Assembly: GCA_947629385.1 (NCBI GenBank)
Contig: CANRDO010000008.1
Coordinates: 17,318-81,317, forward strand
Reading direction: 5' to 3'
Source: an uncultured Lachnospiraceae bacterium
GTDB lineage: Bacteria > Bacillota > Clostridia > Lachnospirales > Lachnospiraceae
DNA length: 64,000 bases
Part shown: positions 53,135-61,328 of the stretch, in pieces
Position numbering within the stretch: position 1 is the first letter of the stretch
How the letters are laid out: every line of letters begins with the position of its first letter
Position numbers and translations under genes: made by a program
The notes under the pieces: generated by a model
Databases searched by the model: none
Seen by the model: only the letters and a program-made list of their open reading frames with translations
Told to the model about the DNA's origin: nothing

Positions 53135-53206
53135 CAGAATTTACAGAAACGCTCCAGACGGATCTGCTAAAATCAATTCGTCAGCATGGAAAGGGAGGCG
53201 AACGAT

Positions 53207-53905
53207 ATGGCGGATAAAATCCTGATCGTGGATGACGAAAAGGAGATTGCAGATCTGGTCGCGCTTTATCTGGAAAATGATAATTTTACCGTCTTCAAAT
53301 TTTATACGGCGGAGGATGCGCTTGCCTGCATTCAGAGGGAAGAGCTGGATTTGGCGATTCTGGATCTCATGCTTCCGGGTATAAGCGGACTGCAGATTTG
53401 CAAGAGGATTCGGGAAAAGCACAATTATCCGATCATCATGCTCACGGCGAAAGGGGAGGAGACGGACAAGATTACCGGATTGACGCTGGGAGCGGACGAT
53501 TATATTACAAAGCCGTTCCTGCCTCTGGAGCTTGTAGCCAGAGTGAAGGCGCAGCTGCGCAGATATAAAAGGTACAATGTAGCGGAAGCGGGACGGCAGG
53601 AAGAGATTCTGGAGCACGCGGGACTTGTCGTGAATATCAGCACGCATGAATGCACGCTGAACGAAAAGCCCCTGTCCCTTACTCCCACGGAGTTTTCCAT
53701 TCTCCAGATTCTGAGCGAGAAAAAGGGAAATGTCGTCAGCGCGGAGGAACTGTTCCATCGGATCTGGAAGGATGAATATTTCAGCAAAAGCAGCAACACG
53801 ATCACGGTTCATATCCGGCATCTGAGAGAGAAGATGGGCGATTCCTTTGAGAACCCGAAATATATCAAGACTGTCTGGGGGTGCGGATATAAAATTGAAG
53901 GCTAA
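53207..53905 (+). CDS. VanR-like OmpR-family response regulator
   Basis: 232 residues. Receiver domain with ILIVDDEKEIADLV, phospho-acceptor in LAILDLMLPG and KPFLPLE. Winged-helix DNA-binding domain with LTPTEFSILQIL, then TITVHIRHLREKM and IKTVWGCGYKIEG. ATG 53207 is preceded by GGGAGGCG; an earlier ATG at 53186 is unlikely. The kinase gene begins inside its last 11 bases. Confidence 0.92.
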   Translation: MADKILIVDDEKEIADLVALYLENDNFTVFKFYTAEDALACIQREELDLAILDLMLPGISGLQICKRIREKHNYPIIMLTAKGEETDKITGLTLGADDYITKPFLPLELVARVKAQLRRYKRYNVAEAGRQEEILEHAGLVVNISTHECTLNEKPLSLTPTEFSILQILSEKKGNVVSAEELFHRIWKDEYFSKSSNTITVHIRHLREKMGDSFENPKYIKTVWGCGYKIEG

Positions 53906-55106
53906 AGGGTGGGAAATCATAAAGCTGCTCCTGCTGTGCGGGTGCGGCCTTCTGATATTTTACGGCATTTTCCATTATTTCGACGTCGCGTGGAACGGCT
54001 TCGCGGGGGACTGGTTCCGGGATCATTTCTTTGGCGAGGAGGCTAGCTATACGGAGATCGGCGGGCAGGCCGTAGGGATGGATCAGATCTACTGGCTGCC
54101 GCTGAAGAGGCTGGTCTTTAAGGCGCTCTGCGCAATCGTGATCTTCTGGCTTATTGTCGTCTTTTTCGTATCCCGTTTTTATGCGAGGGCAAAAGTGAAG
54201 AAAACCGTCACGAGGATCAGCAGGGAAATCCAGGGCTACATGCAGTCAGACAGACAGGCGCAGGATATTTTTGAAAAGGAGCACGCGGAGATCGCGGCGC
54301 AGATCTCGGAGATCAGATCGACGATGCAGCAGCACGAGCAGATGCTGAAAGAGGAGGCGGCGAGAAAGAATGATCTGATCACCTATCTGGCGCATGATCT
54401 GAAGACGCCGCTGACTTCCGTGATCGGATATCTGAGTCTGCTGGATGAGGCGCCGGATATGCCGCAGGAGCAGAAGGCCAGGTATACGGGAATCGCGCTG
54501 GACAAGGCGCGGCGGCTGGAAATGCTGATCAACGAGTTTTTTGATATTACGCGGTATAATCTGCAGCAGGTGGAGCTTGAGGAGGAGACCATCGACCTTT
54601 CCTATATGCTGGTGCAGATGGCGGATGAATTTTATCCGCTTCTGAGCGCGCATGGGAATCGGATAAACCTGCGAACAGAGGAGGGGATTACCATCCATGG
54701 CGATTCGGTCAGGCTCGCCCGGGTGTTCAACAATATCCTGAAGAACGCAATCGCATACAGCTACCGCGACACCGTGATCGATGTCTGGACGGAATGCACG
54801 GGAAGGACAGAAAGCATAGAAAATACGGGAAATGCGGAAGGTCAGAAAGAGACTAATAATGCGGAGAGCGCAGAGCGGGAAGTTAAAATCTTCTTCCGAA
54901 ACAGTGGAAAGACGATTCCTGCCAGAAAGCTGGATTCTATCTTTGACAAGTTCTTCCGTCTGGATGAGGCAAGGACGAGCAACACCGGAGGCGCGGGGCT
55001 GGGGCTTGCGATCGCGAAGGAGATCGTCACCCTGCACGGAGGGAGCATAGCGGCAACGAGCGGGAATGAGCTGACGACCTTCTGTGTGTCGCTGCCGGCC
55101 GAGTGA
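53895..55106 (+). CDS. VanS-like sensor histidine kinase
   Basis: About 403 residues. It has two membrane segments with an extracytoplasmic loop of about 70 residues between them, a linker, DHp domain with AHDLKTPLTSVIGYLSLLDE, and ATPase domain (FNNILKNAIAYSYRD, SIFDKFFRLDEARTSNTGGAGLGLAIAKEIV). The sequence of the DHp domain is of VanS type, which in relatives responds to cell-wall stress. The start is uncertain: TTG 53895 is my choice, since longer frames lie within the regulator. A polar insert lies near residue 310. Confidence 0.87.
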   Translation: MKAKGWEIIKLLLLCGCGLLIFYGIFHYFDVAWNGFAGDWFRDHFFGEEASYTEIGGQAVGMDQIYWLPLKRLVFKALCAIVIFWLIVVFFVSRFYARAKVKKTVTRISREIQGYMQSDRQAQDIFEKEHAEIAAQISEIRSTMQQHEQMLKEEAARKNDLITYLAHDLKTPLTSVIGYLSLLDEAPDMPQEQKARYTGIALDKARRLEMLINEFFDITRYNLQQVELEEETIDLSYMLVQMADEFYPLLSAHGNRINLRTEEGITIHGDSVRLARVFNNILKNAIAYSYRDTVIDVWTECTGRTESIENTGNAEGQKETNNAESAEREVKIFFRNSGKTIPARKLDSIFDKFFRLDEARTSNTGGAGLGLAIAKEIVTLHGGSIAATSGNELTTFCVSLPAE

Positions 55107-55186
55107 TATAGAAAATTATGCCGGAATAGCACAGGCCGTATGAGACGGCGGCCATACAGCGGCGCCTTTGCAGAATCTCTGCATTT

Positions 55187-55203
55187 TCTTAACGTTTTCT
55201 CAG
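55187..55203. promoter_or_regulatory. Candidate VanR-type box upstream of the methyltransferase
   Basis: TCTTAACGTTTTCTCAG, matching the box at 53118-53134 at most positions with the same 11-base half-site spacing. A TAAAGT at 55223-55228 could be the -10. Confidence 0.5.
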
Positions 55204-55235
55204 GATTTTAAAAACAGAATGTTAAAGTACAGGGG

Positions 55236-55280
55236 GCCCCTGTTCGGTAGAATGAATGCTGAACAGGGGCTTTTGTATTT
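55236..55280 (+). terminator. Hairpin terminator between kinase and methyltransferase genes
   Basis: GCCCCTGTTC (55236-55245) and GAACAGGGGC (55261-55270) are perfect 10-base arms, then TTTTGTATTTT. It lies downstream of the candidate promoter, so it may act as an attenuator for the methyltransferase. Confidence 0.8.
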
Positions 55281-55304
55281 TGATTTTGGGGAGGGATCGT
55301 TCGA

Positions 55305-56204
55305 ATGGACAGAGATTATTATTTCGGGACAGGGAAGACAGAGCGCAGAGAGCAGAAAAAGCGGTGCAGGGAGAAGGAGCAGCAGTACAGAGAGAAGGGC
55401 CAGCAGTACGGAGAGCAGGAGCAGCAGACACAAGCTTGCGCAACGGATCGCCTGGGACACCATATCTGCGATTACAGCGACACGGACTACTATGCGTTCT
55501 GGGCAGATGGAACGAGGGATTATGAGGACACCGTTGAGCGGATCGCGCTTCGCCGGCTGGTTCGGCCCATCTCCGGGAGCTGTCTGGAGATCGGCGCGGG
55601 TTACGGGCGGCTGGTCAACGAATATGCGGATCGCTGTGACAGCATACTCCTGACGGATTACGCGGAGAACCTGCTGGAGCAGGCGCGCAGGCGTGTCAGT
55701 GTGCTGGGACTGGAACAGGCAGAATGCGTGGTGTGGAATCTTTATGAGCTGAACCGACTGGGGCAGCAGTTTGACAATGCCGTGTGCGTGCGGGTGCTGC
55801 ACCATGTAGAGGATGTACCGGAATTTTTCCGGCAGGTGAATCTGGCGCTTCGCGACGGAGGCTATTTTATCTTTGAATTCGCGAACAAGAGAAATCTGCT
55901 GGAAATATTCCGCTGGGCGTTTCGGAGACCCAACATCGCGCCCTTCGACCGCCGTCCGACCGCGCGCAAGGACGATGTTTACTATAATTTTCACCCGGAT
56001 TATATCCGCGAACAGCTCCGGGAAAACGGCTTTGTCATCGAAAAAGAACTGTCGGTTTCATTTTTCAGGAGCAAGGTTCTGAAACGCCTGATTCCGGCCA
56101 AATGGCTGGCGGCGGTCGAAAAGCCTCTGCAGGGCGGGCCGTGGAAGCTCAGCCCGAGTATCTTTGTGCGAGCCAGGAAGATCGCGGCTGGATCATTGCG
56201 TTGA
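55305..56204 (+). CDS. Class I SAM-dependent methyltransferase
   Basis: 299 residues. SAM-binding motif I is LEIGAGYGRLVNEYADR near residue 94, then VLHHVEDVPEFFRQ and FEFANKRNL. Substrate unknown; the shape is like small-molecule or lipid methyltransferases. Residues 11-43 are a Q/E/R-rich repetitive stretch (EKEQQYREKGQQYGEQEQQ) with three near-repeats. ATG has GGGAGGG upstream. Its position between an envelope two-component system and a wall carboxypeptidase suggests an envelope-related role. Confidence 0.82.
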   Translation: MDRDYYFGTGKTERREQKKRCREKEQQYREKGQQYGEQEQQTQACATDRLGHHICDYSDTDYYAFWADGTRDYEDTVERIALRRLVRPISGSCLEIGAGYGRLVNEYADRCDSILLTDYAENLLEQARRRVSVLGLEQAECVVWNLYELNRLGQQFDNAVCVRVLHHVEDVPEFFRQVNLALRDGGYFIFEFANKRNLLEIFRWAFRRPNIAPFDRRPTARKDDVYYNFHPDYIREQLRENGFVIEKELSVSFFRSKVLKRLIPAKWLAAVEKPLQGGPWKLSPSIFVRARKIAAGSLR

Positions 56205-56220
56205 GGGGAGGGTGCGTTTT

Positions 56221-57417
56221 GTGGGAAGAAATAGGGAATGTGGAAAAGCGAGAAGATCCGAAAGAAGCCGGAAAAATATAGGAAATGAGCGATACAAAGG
56301 AGCACAGAAATACAGGACGAAAAGACGAAGAGACAGGGGAAGCATATTCCCTCCGCTTATTCTGGTCGCGCTTCTGATTTTGGGCTGTGGGGCAGTTTTC
56401 CATTCCTTGTCGGAGCAGCGGGCTTTGACTGACAGGGCTTTCTTTTCGATGCCCGAAGCGGAATACAGCAGGGACCATCTGAATGGAGACGTGCCGGATG
56501 ATCCGGAGTATCCACAAGATCGAGGGGAAGCTTGGAAGCAGTTGAATTTGGATGATCCGGACGGGAGCGTTCCACAAATCAGCGTAGATCTGACGCAGCT
56601 CTACAGCCCGTATGCGATTCTGATCGACTTCGAGTCAGGGAAAATTCTGGCGGAGCAAGACGCACAGGCGAAAATTTATCCGGCATCGCTGACGAAAATC
56701 ATGACGGCTGTTCTGGCGGTTGAGAATACAGAGGATATGGAGGAAACGGTTACAGTCCCGGAAAACATTTTTCCGCAGCTGTATGCAGAGAATGCCTCTA
56801 CGGCAGGCTTTCTGCCGGGAGAGAGCGCCCGCCTGTGGGATTTGCTGTATGGAATCCTTCTACCGTCCGGCGCAGAGTGCTGTCTGACATTCGCTGAGAG
56901 GATTGCCGGATCAGAGGAGGATTTTGTGGAGATGATGAACCAAAAAGCGGAGGAACTGGGACTCGCAGGCACGCATTTCTGCAACGCAACGGGGCTGCAC
57001 AATCCGGAGCATTTTTCTACTGTGGAGGATATCGCGGCTCTTCTTCGGTACGCTTTGCAGAGCGCGGTCTTTCGGACGGCATTTACGGGCAGCCGGTACA
57101 GTGTCGGTCCGTCACAGCAGCATCCGGACGGATTTCCCTTTGTCAGTACGATGTTTTCATGCATGGAGAGCGCGGAGGTCGCCGGAGGAAGGATTCTGGG
57201 CGGAAAGACCGGATACACGGAGGAGGCAGGCCAGTGTCTGGCGAGCCTCGCGGAAATCGGAGGGAGAGAATATATCCTGGTGACGGCCAAAGCTCCTGGG
57301 ACTCACGAGACAGAGCAATTTCATATTCTTGACGCGCAGAATGTGTACAATCAGATTGGGACGGACAGCGGGACAGGAGAGTTCGGCGGAGGAGAAGGAT
57401 ACTGGTGGGAGAGATGA
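56221..57417 (+). CDS. Serine-type D-Ala-D-Ala carboxypeptidase (DacA/DacF family)
   Basis: Trims the terminal D-Ala of peptidoglycan stems outside the membrane. About 398 residues. A basic cytoplasmic start, one membrane segment (FPPLILVALLILGCGAVFHS), then the penicillin-binding fold. SxxK is in PASLTKIMTA, the third motif is KTG in GGKTGYTEEAG. The SxN motif reads LLPSGAEC, with Ala in place of Asn, as in some Clostridia paralogues. GTG 56221 has GAGGGGAGGG upstream; an earlier start lies in the methyltransferase gene. VanR/VanS upstream plausibly controls it. Confidence 0.87.
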   Translation: MGRNRECGKARRSERSRKNIGNERYKGAQKYRTKRRRDRGSIFPPLILVALLILGCGAVFHSLSEQRALTDRAFFSMPEAEYSRDHLNGDVPDDPEYPQDRGEAWKQLNLDDPDGSVPQISVDLTQLYSPYAILIDFESGKILAEQDAQAKIYPASLTKIMTAVLAVENTEDMEETVTVPENIFPQLYAENASTAGFLPGESARLWDLLYGILLPSGAECCLTFAERIAGSEEDFVEMMNQKAEELGLAGTHFCNATGLHNPEHFSTVEDIAALLRYALQSAVFRTAFTGSRYSVGPSQQHPDGFPFVSTMFSCMESAEVAGGRILGGKTGYTEEAGQCLASLAEIGGREYILVTAKAPGTHETEQFHILDAQNVYNQIGTDSGTGEFGGGEGYWWER

Positions 57418-57450
57418 TACCTGTTAGTAAATCTTACATCGGAGGGAAAT

Positions 57451-57493
57451 TTAAGAATTTTTAAGATATCACTTCCGAAATCTATGTTATATT
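57451..57493 (+). promoter_or_regulatory. Promoter with candidate response-regulator box before the SH3 gene
   Basis: TTAAGAATTTTTAAGA (57451-57466) holds two TTAAGA half-sites ten bases apart. TATATT (57488-57493) follows 37 bases after the box start, about 44 bases before the start codon. Confidence 0.5.
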
Positions 57494-57536
57494 GGAAATG
57501 GAAAGAATTGATACGCTTTGAAAGGGGTGGGGAAGT

Positions 57537-58007
57537 ATGCGGAAAAAGATTGTATTTGCGGGCATTTGGCTGATATTTCTATGTATAATGGCAATGCCGG
57601 AAATTCGGGTATCTGCGGCGGAAGGGCAGGAAATATTGAGCCTGCCGGAAATCTCGGAAAAGTCCAAAACGCCGAAAGCAGAGACATTGAGAGAGATAAC
57701 CCTGAATCTGGAATCGGCGAACCGGACTGTCAGGTCGGACAGAAGTTTGGCAGGAGAGACATCGGTACAAAGCGAACCCCTGGGGCTTTTTTCCACAAAA
57801 TATATCGTCACCGCAAAGAAGGCATGTATGAGATCCGGGCCGGGGTATCAATATCCGGTTTCGGGAATCCTGTACAAGAATGATATTCTGTGGGTGCGCT
57901 CTGTCCGCAATGGCTGGGCCAGATTCAAGGTGAACGGCAGGTGGCGCTATATTTCAGAGCGCAGCATAAAAAGGGAGACCGAGCGGGTATTTTGGTTTCA
58001 GTTGTAG
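57537..58007 (+). CDS. Secreted SH3-domain protein
   Basis: 156 residues. Signal peptide (KKIVFAGIWLIFLCIMAMPE, cleavage near VSA-AEG), a 60-residue polar linker and one bacterial SH3 domain (YIVTAKKACMRSGPGYQYPV, then DILWVRSVRNGWARFKVNG). SH3b domains bind peptidoglycan. It has no catalytic domain, so it may be a wall-binding or regulatory factor. It has its own promoter. Confidence 0.78.
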   Translation: MRKKIVFAGIWLIFLCIMAMPEIRVSAAEGQEILSLPEISEKSKTPKAETLREITLNLESANRTVRSDRSLAGETSVQSEPLGLFSTKYIVTAKKACMRSGPGYQYPVSGILYKNDILWVRSVRNGWARFKVNGRWRYISERSIKRETERVFWFQL

Positions 58008-58080
58008 CAGATATTTCGCAGACCTTATAAAACAGTGAACCTTTTTTCTCATCATACAGGGATCTGAATTATGGGGCGCT

Positions 58081-58097
58081 GTGCGCCGGTGGCGCAC
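58081..58097. repeat. Short GC hairpin between convergent genes
   Basis: GTGCGCC (58081-58087) and GGCGCAC (58091-58097) with a three-base loop, in the gap between the SH3 gene and the facing kinase gene. There is no T-run. Confidence 0.45.
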
Positions 58098-58157
58098 GTT
58101 AAGTGCCGAGCGAAACGGAGTGAAGACGCCTTGGAGATGTGCCATTCAGAATGAAAA

Positions 58158-59465
58158 TCACTTACAGACCGGGAAGCTCAGCGTGATGGAATAATGCTCC
58201 GGCGCGATATTGACACTGCAAAGTCCGTTCATCTGAGCCATCATGGAGCGAATGTTTTTTACGCCGATGCCGGTTCCGTGGACATACTGGTTGGGCTGCG
58301 CGGGTTTGTTCCGGATCGTAATGTCGATACAGGAGGGATGATACGCGGCGGACAGCTCTACAGGTGCCGTCCGGTCGGCGTATCTTTTTATGTTGGAGGA
58401 AAGGTTGTCGATGATCCGTCCCATATAGTCGGTGCAGATTTGTATCCGGGCAGGCTCCCAGCAAAGCTGTTCTATGGATACCGGATAACCATCCGCCTCA
58501 AGTCGTCCGCAGAACTCGGAGAGATATTCCCCGAGCGCGTATTCGGCATCCGCCGGTTCCTCCAGCCGGAGCGGTTGCTGTGTGTCGATCAGGAAAAATT
58601 CAAACAGCCGGTTGGACAGATCGCGGATTTGGGTAGATTTTGCATAGGCCTTTTCAATATAATTGATACAGTCGTCATGAGACGTCTGCATTTTTGCAAT
58701 CTCAAGGAAGGACATCAATCCGGTCAGGGGAGTCCGCAGGTCGTGGGCCATGCCGAGTACAAGATCATCCTGGGCGGCCTTCATCTGTTTTTCATTTCTT
58801 TCCTTTTCAATCAGCGCGAGGCGCATCTGGTTCAGGCCTCCGGCAAGCGCGGCGAGCTCGTCCTTGCCCTTGACCTGGATATCGGAATCCAGAGTCCCAA
58901 GTTCGATCTTCGCGACACAGCGGCTGAGCTGCTGAATATATTTCACTTCTTTGCGGATGCCGAGCACAAAAAGCAGGAGCCAGACGGACATACTGATGAT
59001 CGCGTCAAGGACATAGAGCAGCAGTCGGTACCTGGCTCTATAATCCGCGTCAATGTAAACGTCGGCATCTCCATCAGCGAAGGAAACTGTGTAGAAATAC
59101 GGCCAGAAACGATGGATCGCGACGGTTTCCGCCTCCCCGAAGATCACGGTATCGGGGTAGGCGCTGTCGTAGAGCAGGACTCTTTTGCGGGAAACCATAA
59201 GACGGGTGACCCCTTTCTTCCTGCTCCATACACTGAGACTGTCGGTATCCGTCGCCGGAATGCTTTTTTTCTTCACATAATTGCTAAGGTCATCTATGTA
59301 TTTTCCCTCAGATTTATAAATGAGATCTGATTCGATGAAATAATAGTCAAGGGCTTCCCCGCCAATCCAAAGAATCATAGTAAACACAATGACTGCGGCA
59401 AAAAAACCGAGCAGAAGAAGTCGGACCATTTTCCCCGTGAGAGTCTTATTGTTCTGTCGATCCAA
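58158..59465 (-). CDS. Sensor histidine kinase
   Basis: 435 residues. Membrane segments near residues 12-33 and 148-167 flank an extracytoplasmic domain of about 115 residues; a HAMP-like linker (LSRCVAKIELGTLDSDIQ) and a DHp domain (GMAHDLRTPLTGLMSFLEIA) follow. The ATPase domain has IIDNLSSNIKRYAD and GTGIGVKNIRSMM. It is the second gene of a leftward pair, overlapping its response regulator by 20 bases. Signal unknown. Confidence 0.9.
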   Translation of the reverse strand: MDRQNNKTLTGKMVRLLLLGFFAAVIVFTMILWIGGEALDYYFIESDLIYKSEGKYIDDLSNYVKKKSIPATDTDSLSVWSRKKGVTRLMVSRKRVLLYDSAYPDTVIFGEAETVAIHRFWPYFYTVSFADGDADVYIDADYRARYRLLLYVLDAIISMSVWLLLFVLGIRKEVKYIQQLSRCVAKIELGTLDSDIQVKGKDELAALAGGLNQMRLALIEKERNEKQMKAAQDDLVLGMAHDLRTPLTGLMSFLEIAKMQTSHDDCINYIEKAYAKSTQIRDLSNRLFEFFLIDTQQPLRLEEPADAEYALGEYLSEFCGRLEADGYPVSIEQLCWEPARIQICTDYMGRIIDNLSSNIKRYADRTAPVELSAAYHPSCIDITIRNKPAQPNQYVHGTGIGVKNIRSMMAQMNGLCSVNIAPEHYSITLSFPVCK

Positions 59466-60156
59466 GACGATACCCCTTTCCCCATACGGTTTGGATGATT
59501 TTCGGCTTTTGCGGATTCTCCTCGATCTTGGTTCGCAGATTTCGGATATGTACCATGATCGTGTTGGAGGAGGCGTTCAGGAATGGTTCCTCCCAGATGC
59601 TCTCATAGAGGTTCTGGTAGGTGAAGATCTTGCTCGGATAGCGCATCAGAAGCAGCAGGATCCGATACTCGATCTCTGTCAGCGATAGCTCCGCGCCCTG
59701 CCGGAATACGGTGTTTTGAACGGTGCTGATACGGATGGAATGGCGATCGATCCATTCCTCTGTCGCGGAAACCCGGAATGCTTCCTTGTCATAAATCTGA
59801 TGACGGCGCAGGAGCGCCTTTACCCGGACGAGCAGCTCCGCGTAGGAAAAGGGCTTGACCAGATAGTCGTCCGCGCCCGCCATAAAACCGACCAGCTTAT
59901 CCGATTCCTTCGATCTGGCGGTGAGAAACAGGACGGGGACATAAGACAGCTTTCGTATCTCCTCGCAGGTCTTCAGTCCGGAGATGCCGGGCATCATAAT
60001 ATCCAGAATCACGAGCTCCGTGTCCTGCGAGAGCTTTTCCAGACCCTCCGCTCCGTTCGATGCCTCTTCTACGCGGAAGCCTTCTCCCTCCAGCAGAATC
60101 CGCACGCCTTCCCGGATATCTTTATCGTCTTCAATAATTAATATATTGTTATTCAT
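59446..60156 (-). CDS. OmpR-family response regulator
   Basis: 236 residues. Receiver with ILIIEDDKDIREGV, phospho-acceptor in VILDIMMPG and KPFSYAE; winged helix with LTEIEYRILLLLM, TIMVHIRNLRTKI and IQTVWGKGYRLG. I chose ATG 60156; the frame is open further upstream but the extra residues do not fit the receiver fold. A strong inverted repeat lies 110 bases upstream. Confidence 0.92.
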   Translation of the reverse strand: MNNNILIIEDDKDIREGVRILLEGEGFRVEEASNGAEGLEKLSQDTELVILDIMMPGISGLKTCEEIRKLSYVPVLFLTARSKESDKLVGFMAGADDYLVKPFSYAELLVRVKALLRRHQIYDKEAFRVSATEEWIDRHSIRISTVQNTVFRQGAELSLTEIEYRILLLLMRYPSKIFTYQNLYESIWEEPFLNASSNTIMVHIRNLRTKIEENPQKPKIIQTVWGKGYRLGSTEQ

Positions 60157-60511
60157 TTTGAAACCCGCCTTTTGTGTTCTGCCGACAGTTCGAGCCTTAT
60201 TTGGATGCGTGTCGGCCAATTGTGATGAAATCATCATAACACAAGAACGCGGCGAGGGGAACAGGCTTAAGAAATCTTCAGATTTCTTCATATGGAATTT
60301 AAGAAATCGGTGCTAGGCTGAAAGTGACAAAAATATTTGCGGCGGATGATCAAAGGTAAAAAAGTAAATACAGAAACGGAGGGAAGAAACAGGCGTAAAA
60401 AAGAGACCGTAAATATAAGCGTCAGAAGATGAAAATGATTTAGCAGCGAAAAAGCTGGCAATGAAAAAACTGGCAGCGAAAAGAATTAGCAGCGAAAGGA
60501 AGGTTAGGAAT
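60157..60511. other. Divergent intergenic region with response-regulator-type sites
   Basis: Contains the palindrome at 60269-60288, a related half-site TTTAAGAAATC at about 60298-60308, and short tandem repeats of (A/G)GCAGCGAAAA type from about 60441 to 60500. No supported gene. Confidence 0.5.
60267..60288. promoter_or_regulatory. Candidate response-regulator site (palindrome plus direct repeat)
   Basis: AAGAAATCT, TC, AGATTTCTT is a perfect 9-base inverted repeat. It also contains TTAAGA and TTCAGA ten bases apart, the same arrangement as at 57451. Confidence 0.55.
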
Positions 60512-61186
60512 ATGAGAAAGAAGTATATGGGAATGATTTTGGGCATGGCGGTTCTGGGAGCGGTGTCTACAGCAGCAGGCGCAACCGGGACAGCAGGGAC
60601 GGAAAAGGAAACTGAGACAGGAAGCACGGCTGAAACGGACATGGAAATTGAAACAGGAAACGCGCTTGGAACAGAAATGGATTTTATGCTTTCAGAGGAA
60701 ACGTTAGTTAGAAACGAGGACGGCAGGATCGTCGGCGTGGATGTAACGGATGTACCGTTGGATGACACCACATATGAAAGCTATGATCTCGACCAGCTGT
60801 TGGCTTCGGAACAGTTCAGGGAATACGAGAAACTGGGACTGACCTATAACGAGGACGAGCGGGAGCTGTATTTTGCGGGCATGGTCGTAGTGTTTCTGGG
60901 AGATAATTATAAAAAAGGTACTATCCTGGATTATACTACCGATAGTGAGGACGACTATATCCCTTGCGGCGAATTTGTGAGCGAAAAATGGTTCGAGCCT
61001 GAGTACGACGATAAGAAACTGATCAGTGTCGACGTGGTGCGCGATGAAGATTATCACTTGTTGTATTTTGAATTTACGGATGTTACCGACAACATGAAGG
61101 GCAGTTTTACGCTTGATTCAGATGAGTTCGGGACTGAGGAAACGCCATTCGACTGGTTTGCGGGAGAGGATGAAATGGCGGAATAG
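60512..61186 (+). CDS. Secreted acidic protein of unknown function
   Basis: 224 residues. Signal peptide (KKYMGMILGMAVLGAVSTAA), a Thr/Glu-rich linker with repeated ETETGS-like units (residues 29-58), then an acidic domain (YFAGMVVVFLGDNYKKGTIL, VVRDEDYHLLYFEFTDVT). No family recognised. ATG 60512 has AGGAAGG upstream. It diverges from the response regulator gene, whose binding site may control it. Confidence 0.65.
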   Translation: MRKKYMGMILGMAVLGAVSTAAGATGTAGTEKETETGSTAETDMEIETGNALGTEMDFMLSEETLVRNEDGRIVGVDVTDVPLDDTTYESYDLDQLLASEQFREYEKLGLTYNEDERELYFAGMVVVFLGDNYKKGTILDYTTDSEDDYIPCGEFVSEKWFEPEYDDKKLISVDVVRDEDYHLLYFEFTDVTDNMKGSFTLDSDEFGTEETPFDWFAGEDEMAE

Positions 61187-61199
61187 CAGAAAATGCAAT

Positions 61200-61275
61200 A
61201 GAAAAATGTGATTTCCAGCGTCATATTTTGAAAGAAAAATGTGTTTTTTTCGATTGAAAAATCCAGAAAAATGTG
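61200..61275 (+). repeat. Three AGAAAAATGTG direct repeats before the AAA ATPase gene
   Basis: Exact 11-base copies start at 61200, 61233 and 61265, that is 33 and 32 bases apart, about three DNA turns each. The last adjoins a TATATT. Candidate operator array. Confidence 0.65.
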
Positions 61276-61328
61276 CTACGCTATATTCGAACACACAGGA
61301 TTCAGCCATATAGAAGGAGGTGTTCGAA

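Noticed and set aside
53207..57417. A vancomycin-resistance cluster
   Set aside because: The regulator pair is VanRS-like and a D,D-carboxypeptidase is nearby, but there is no VanH, ligase (VanA/VanB type) or VanX gene.
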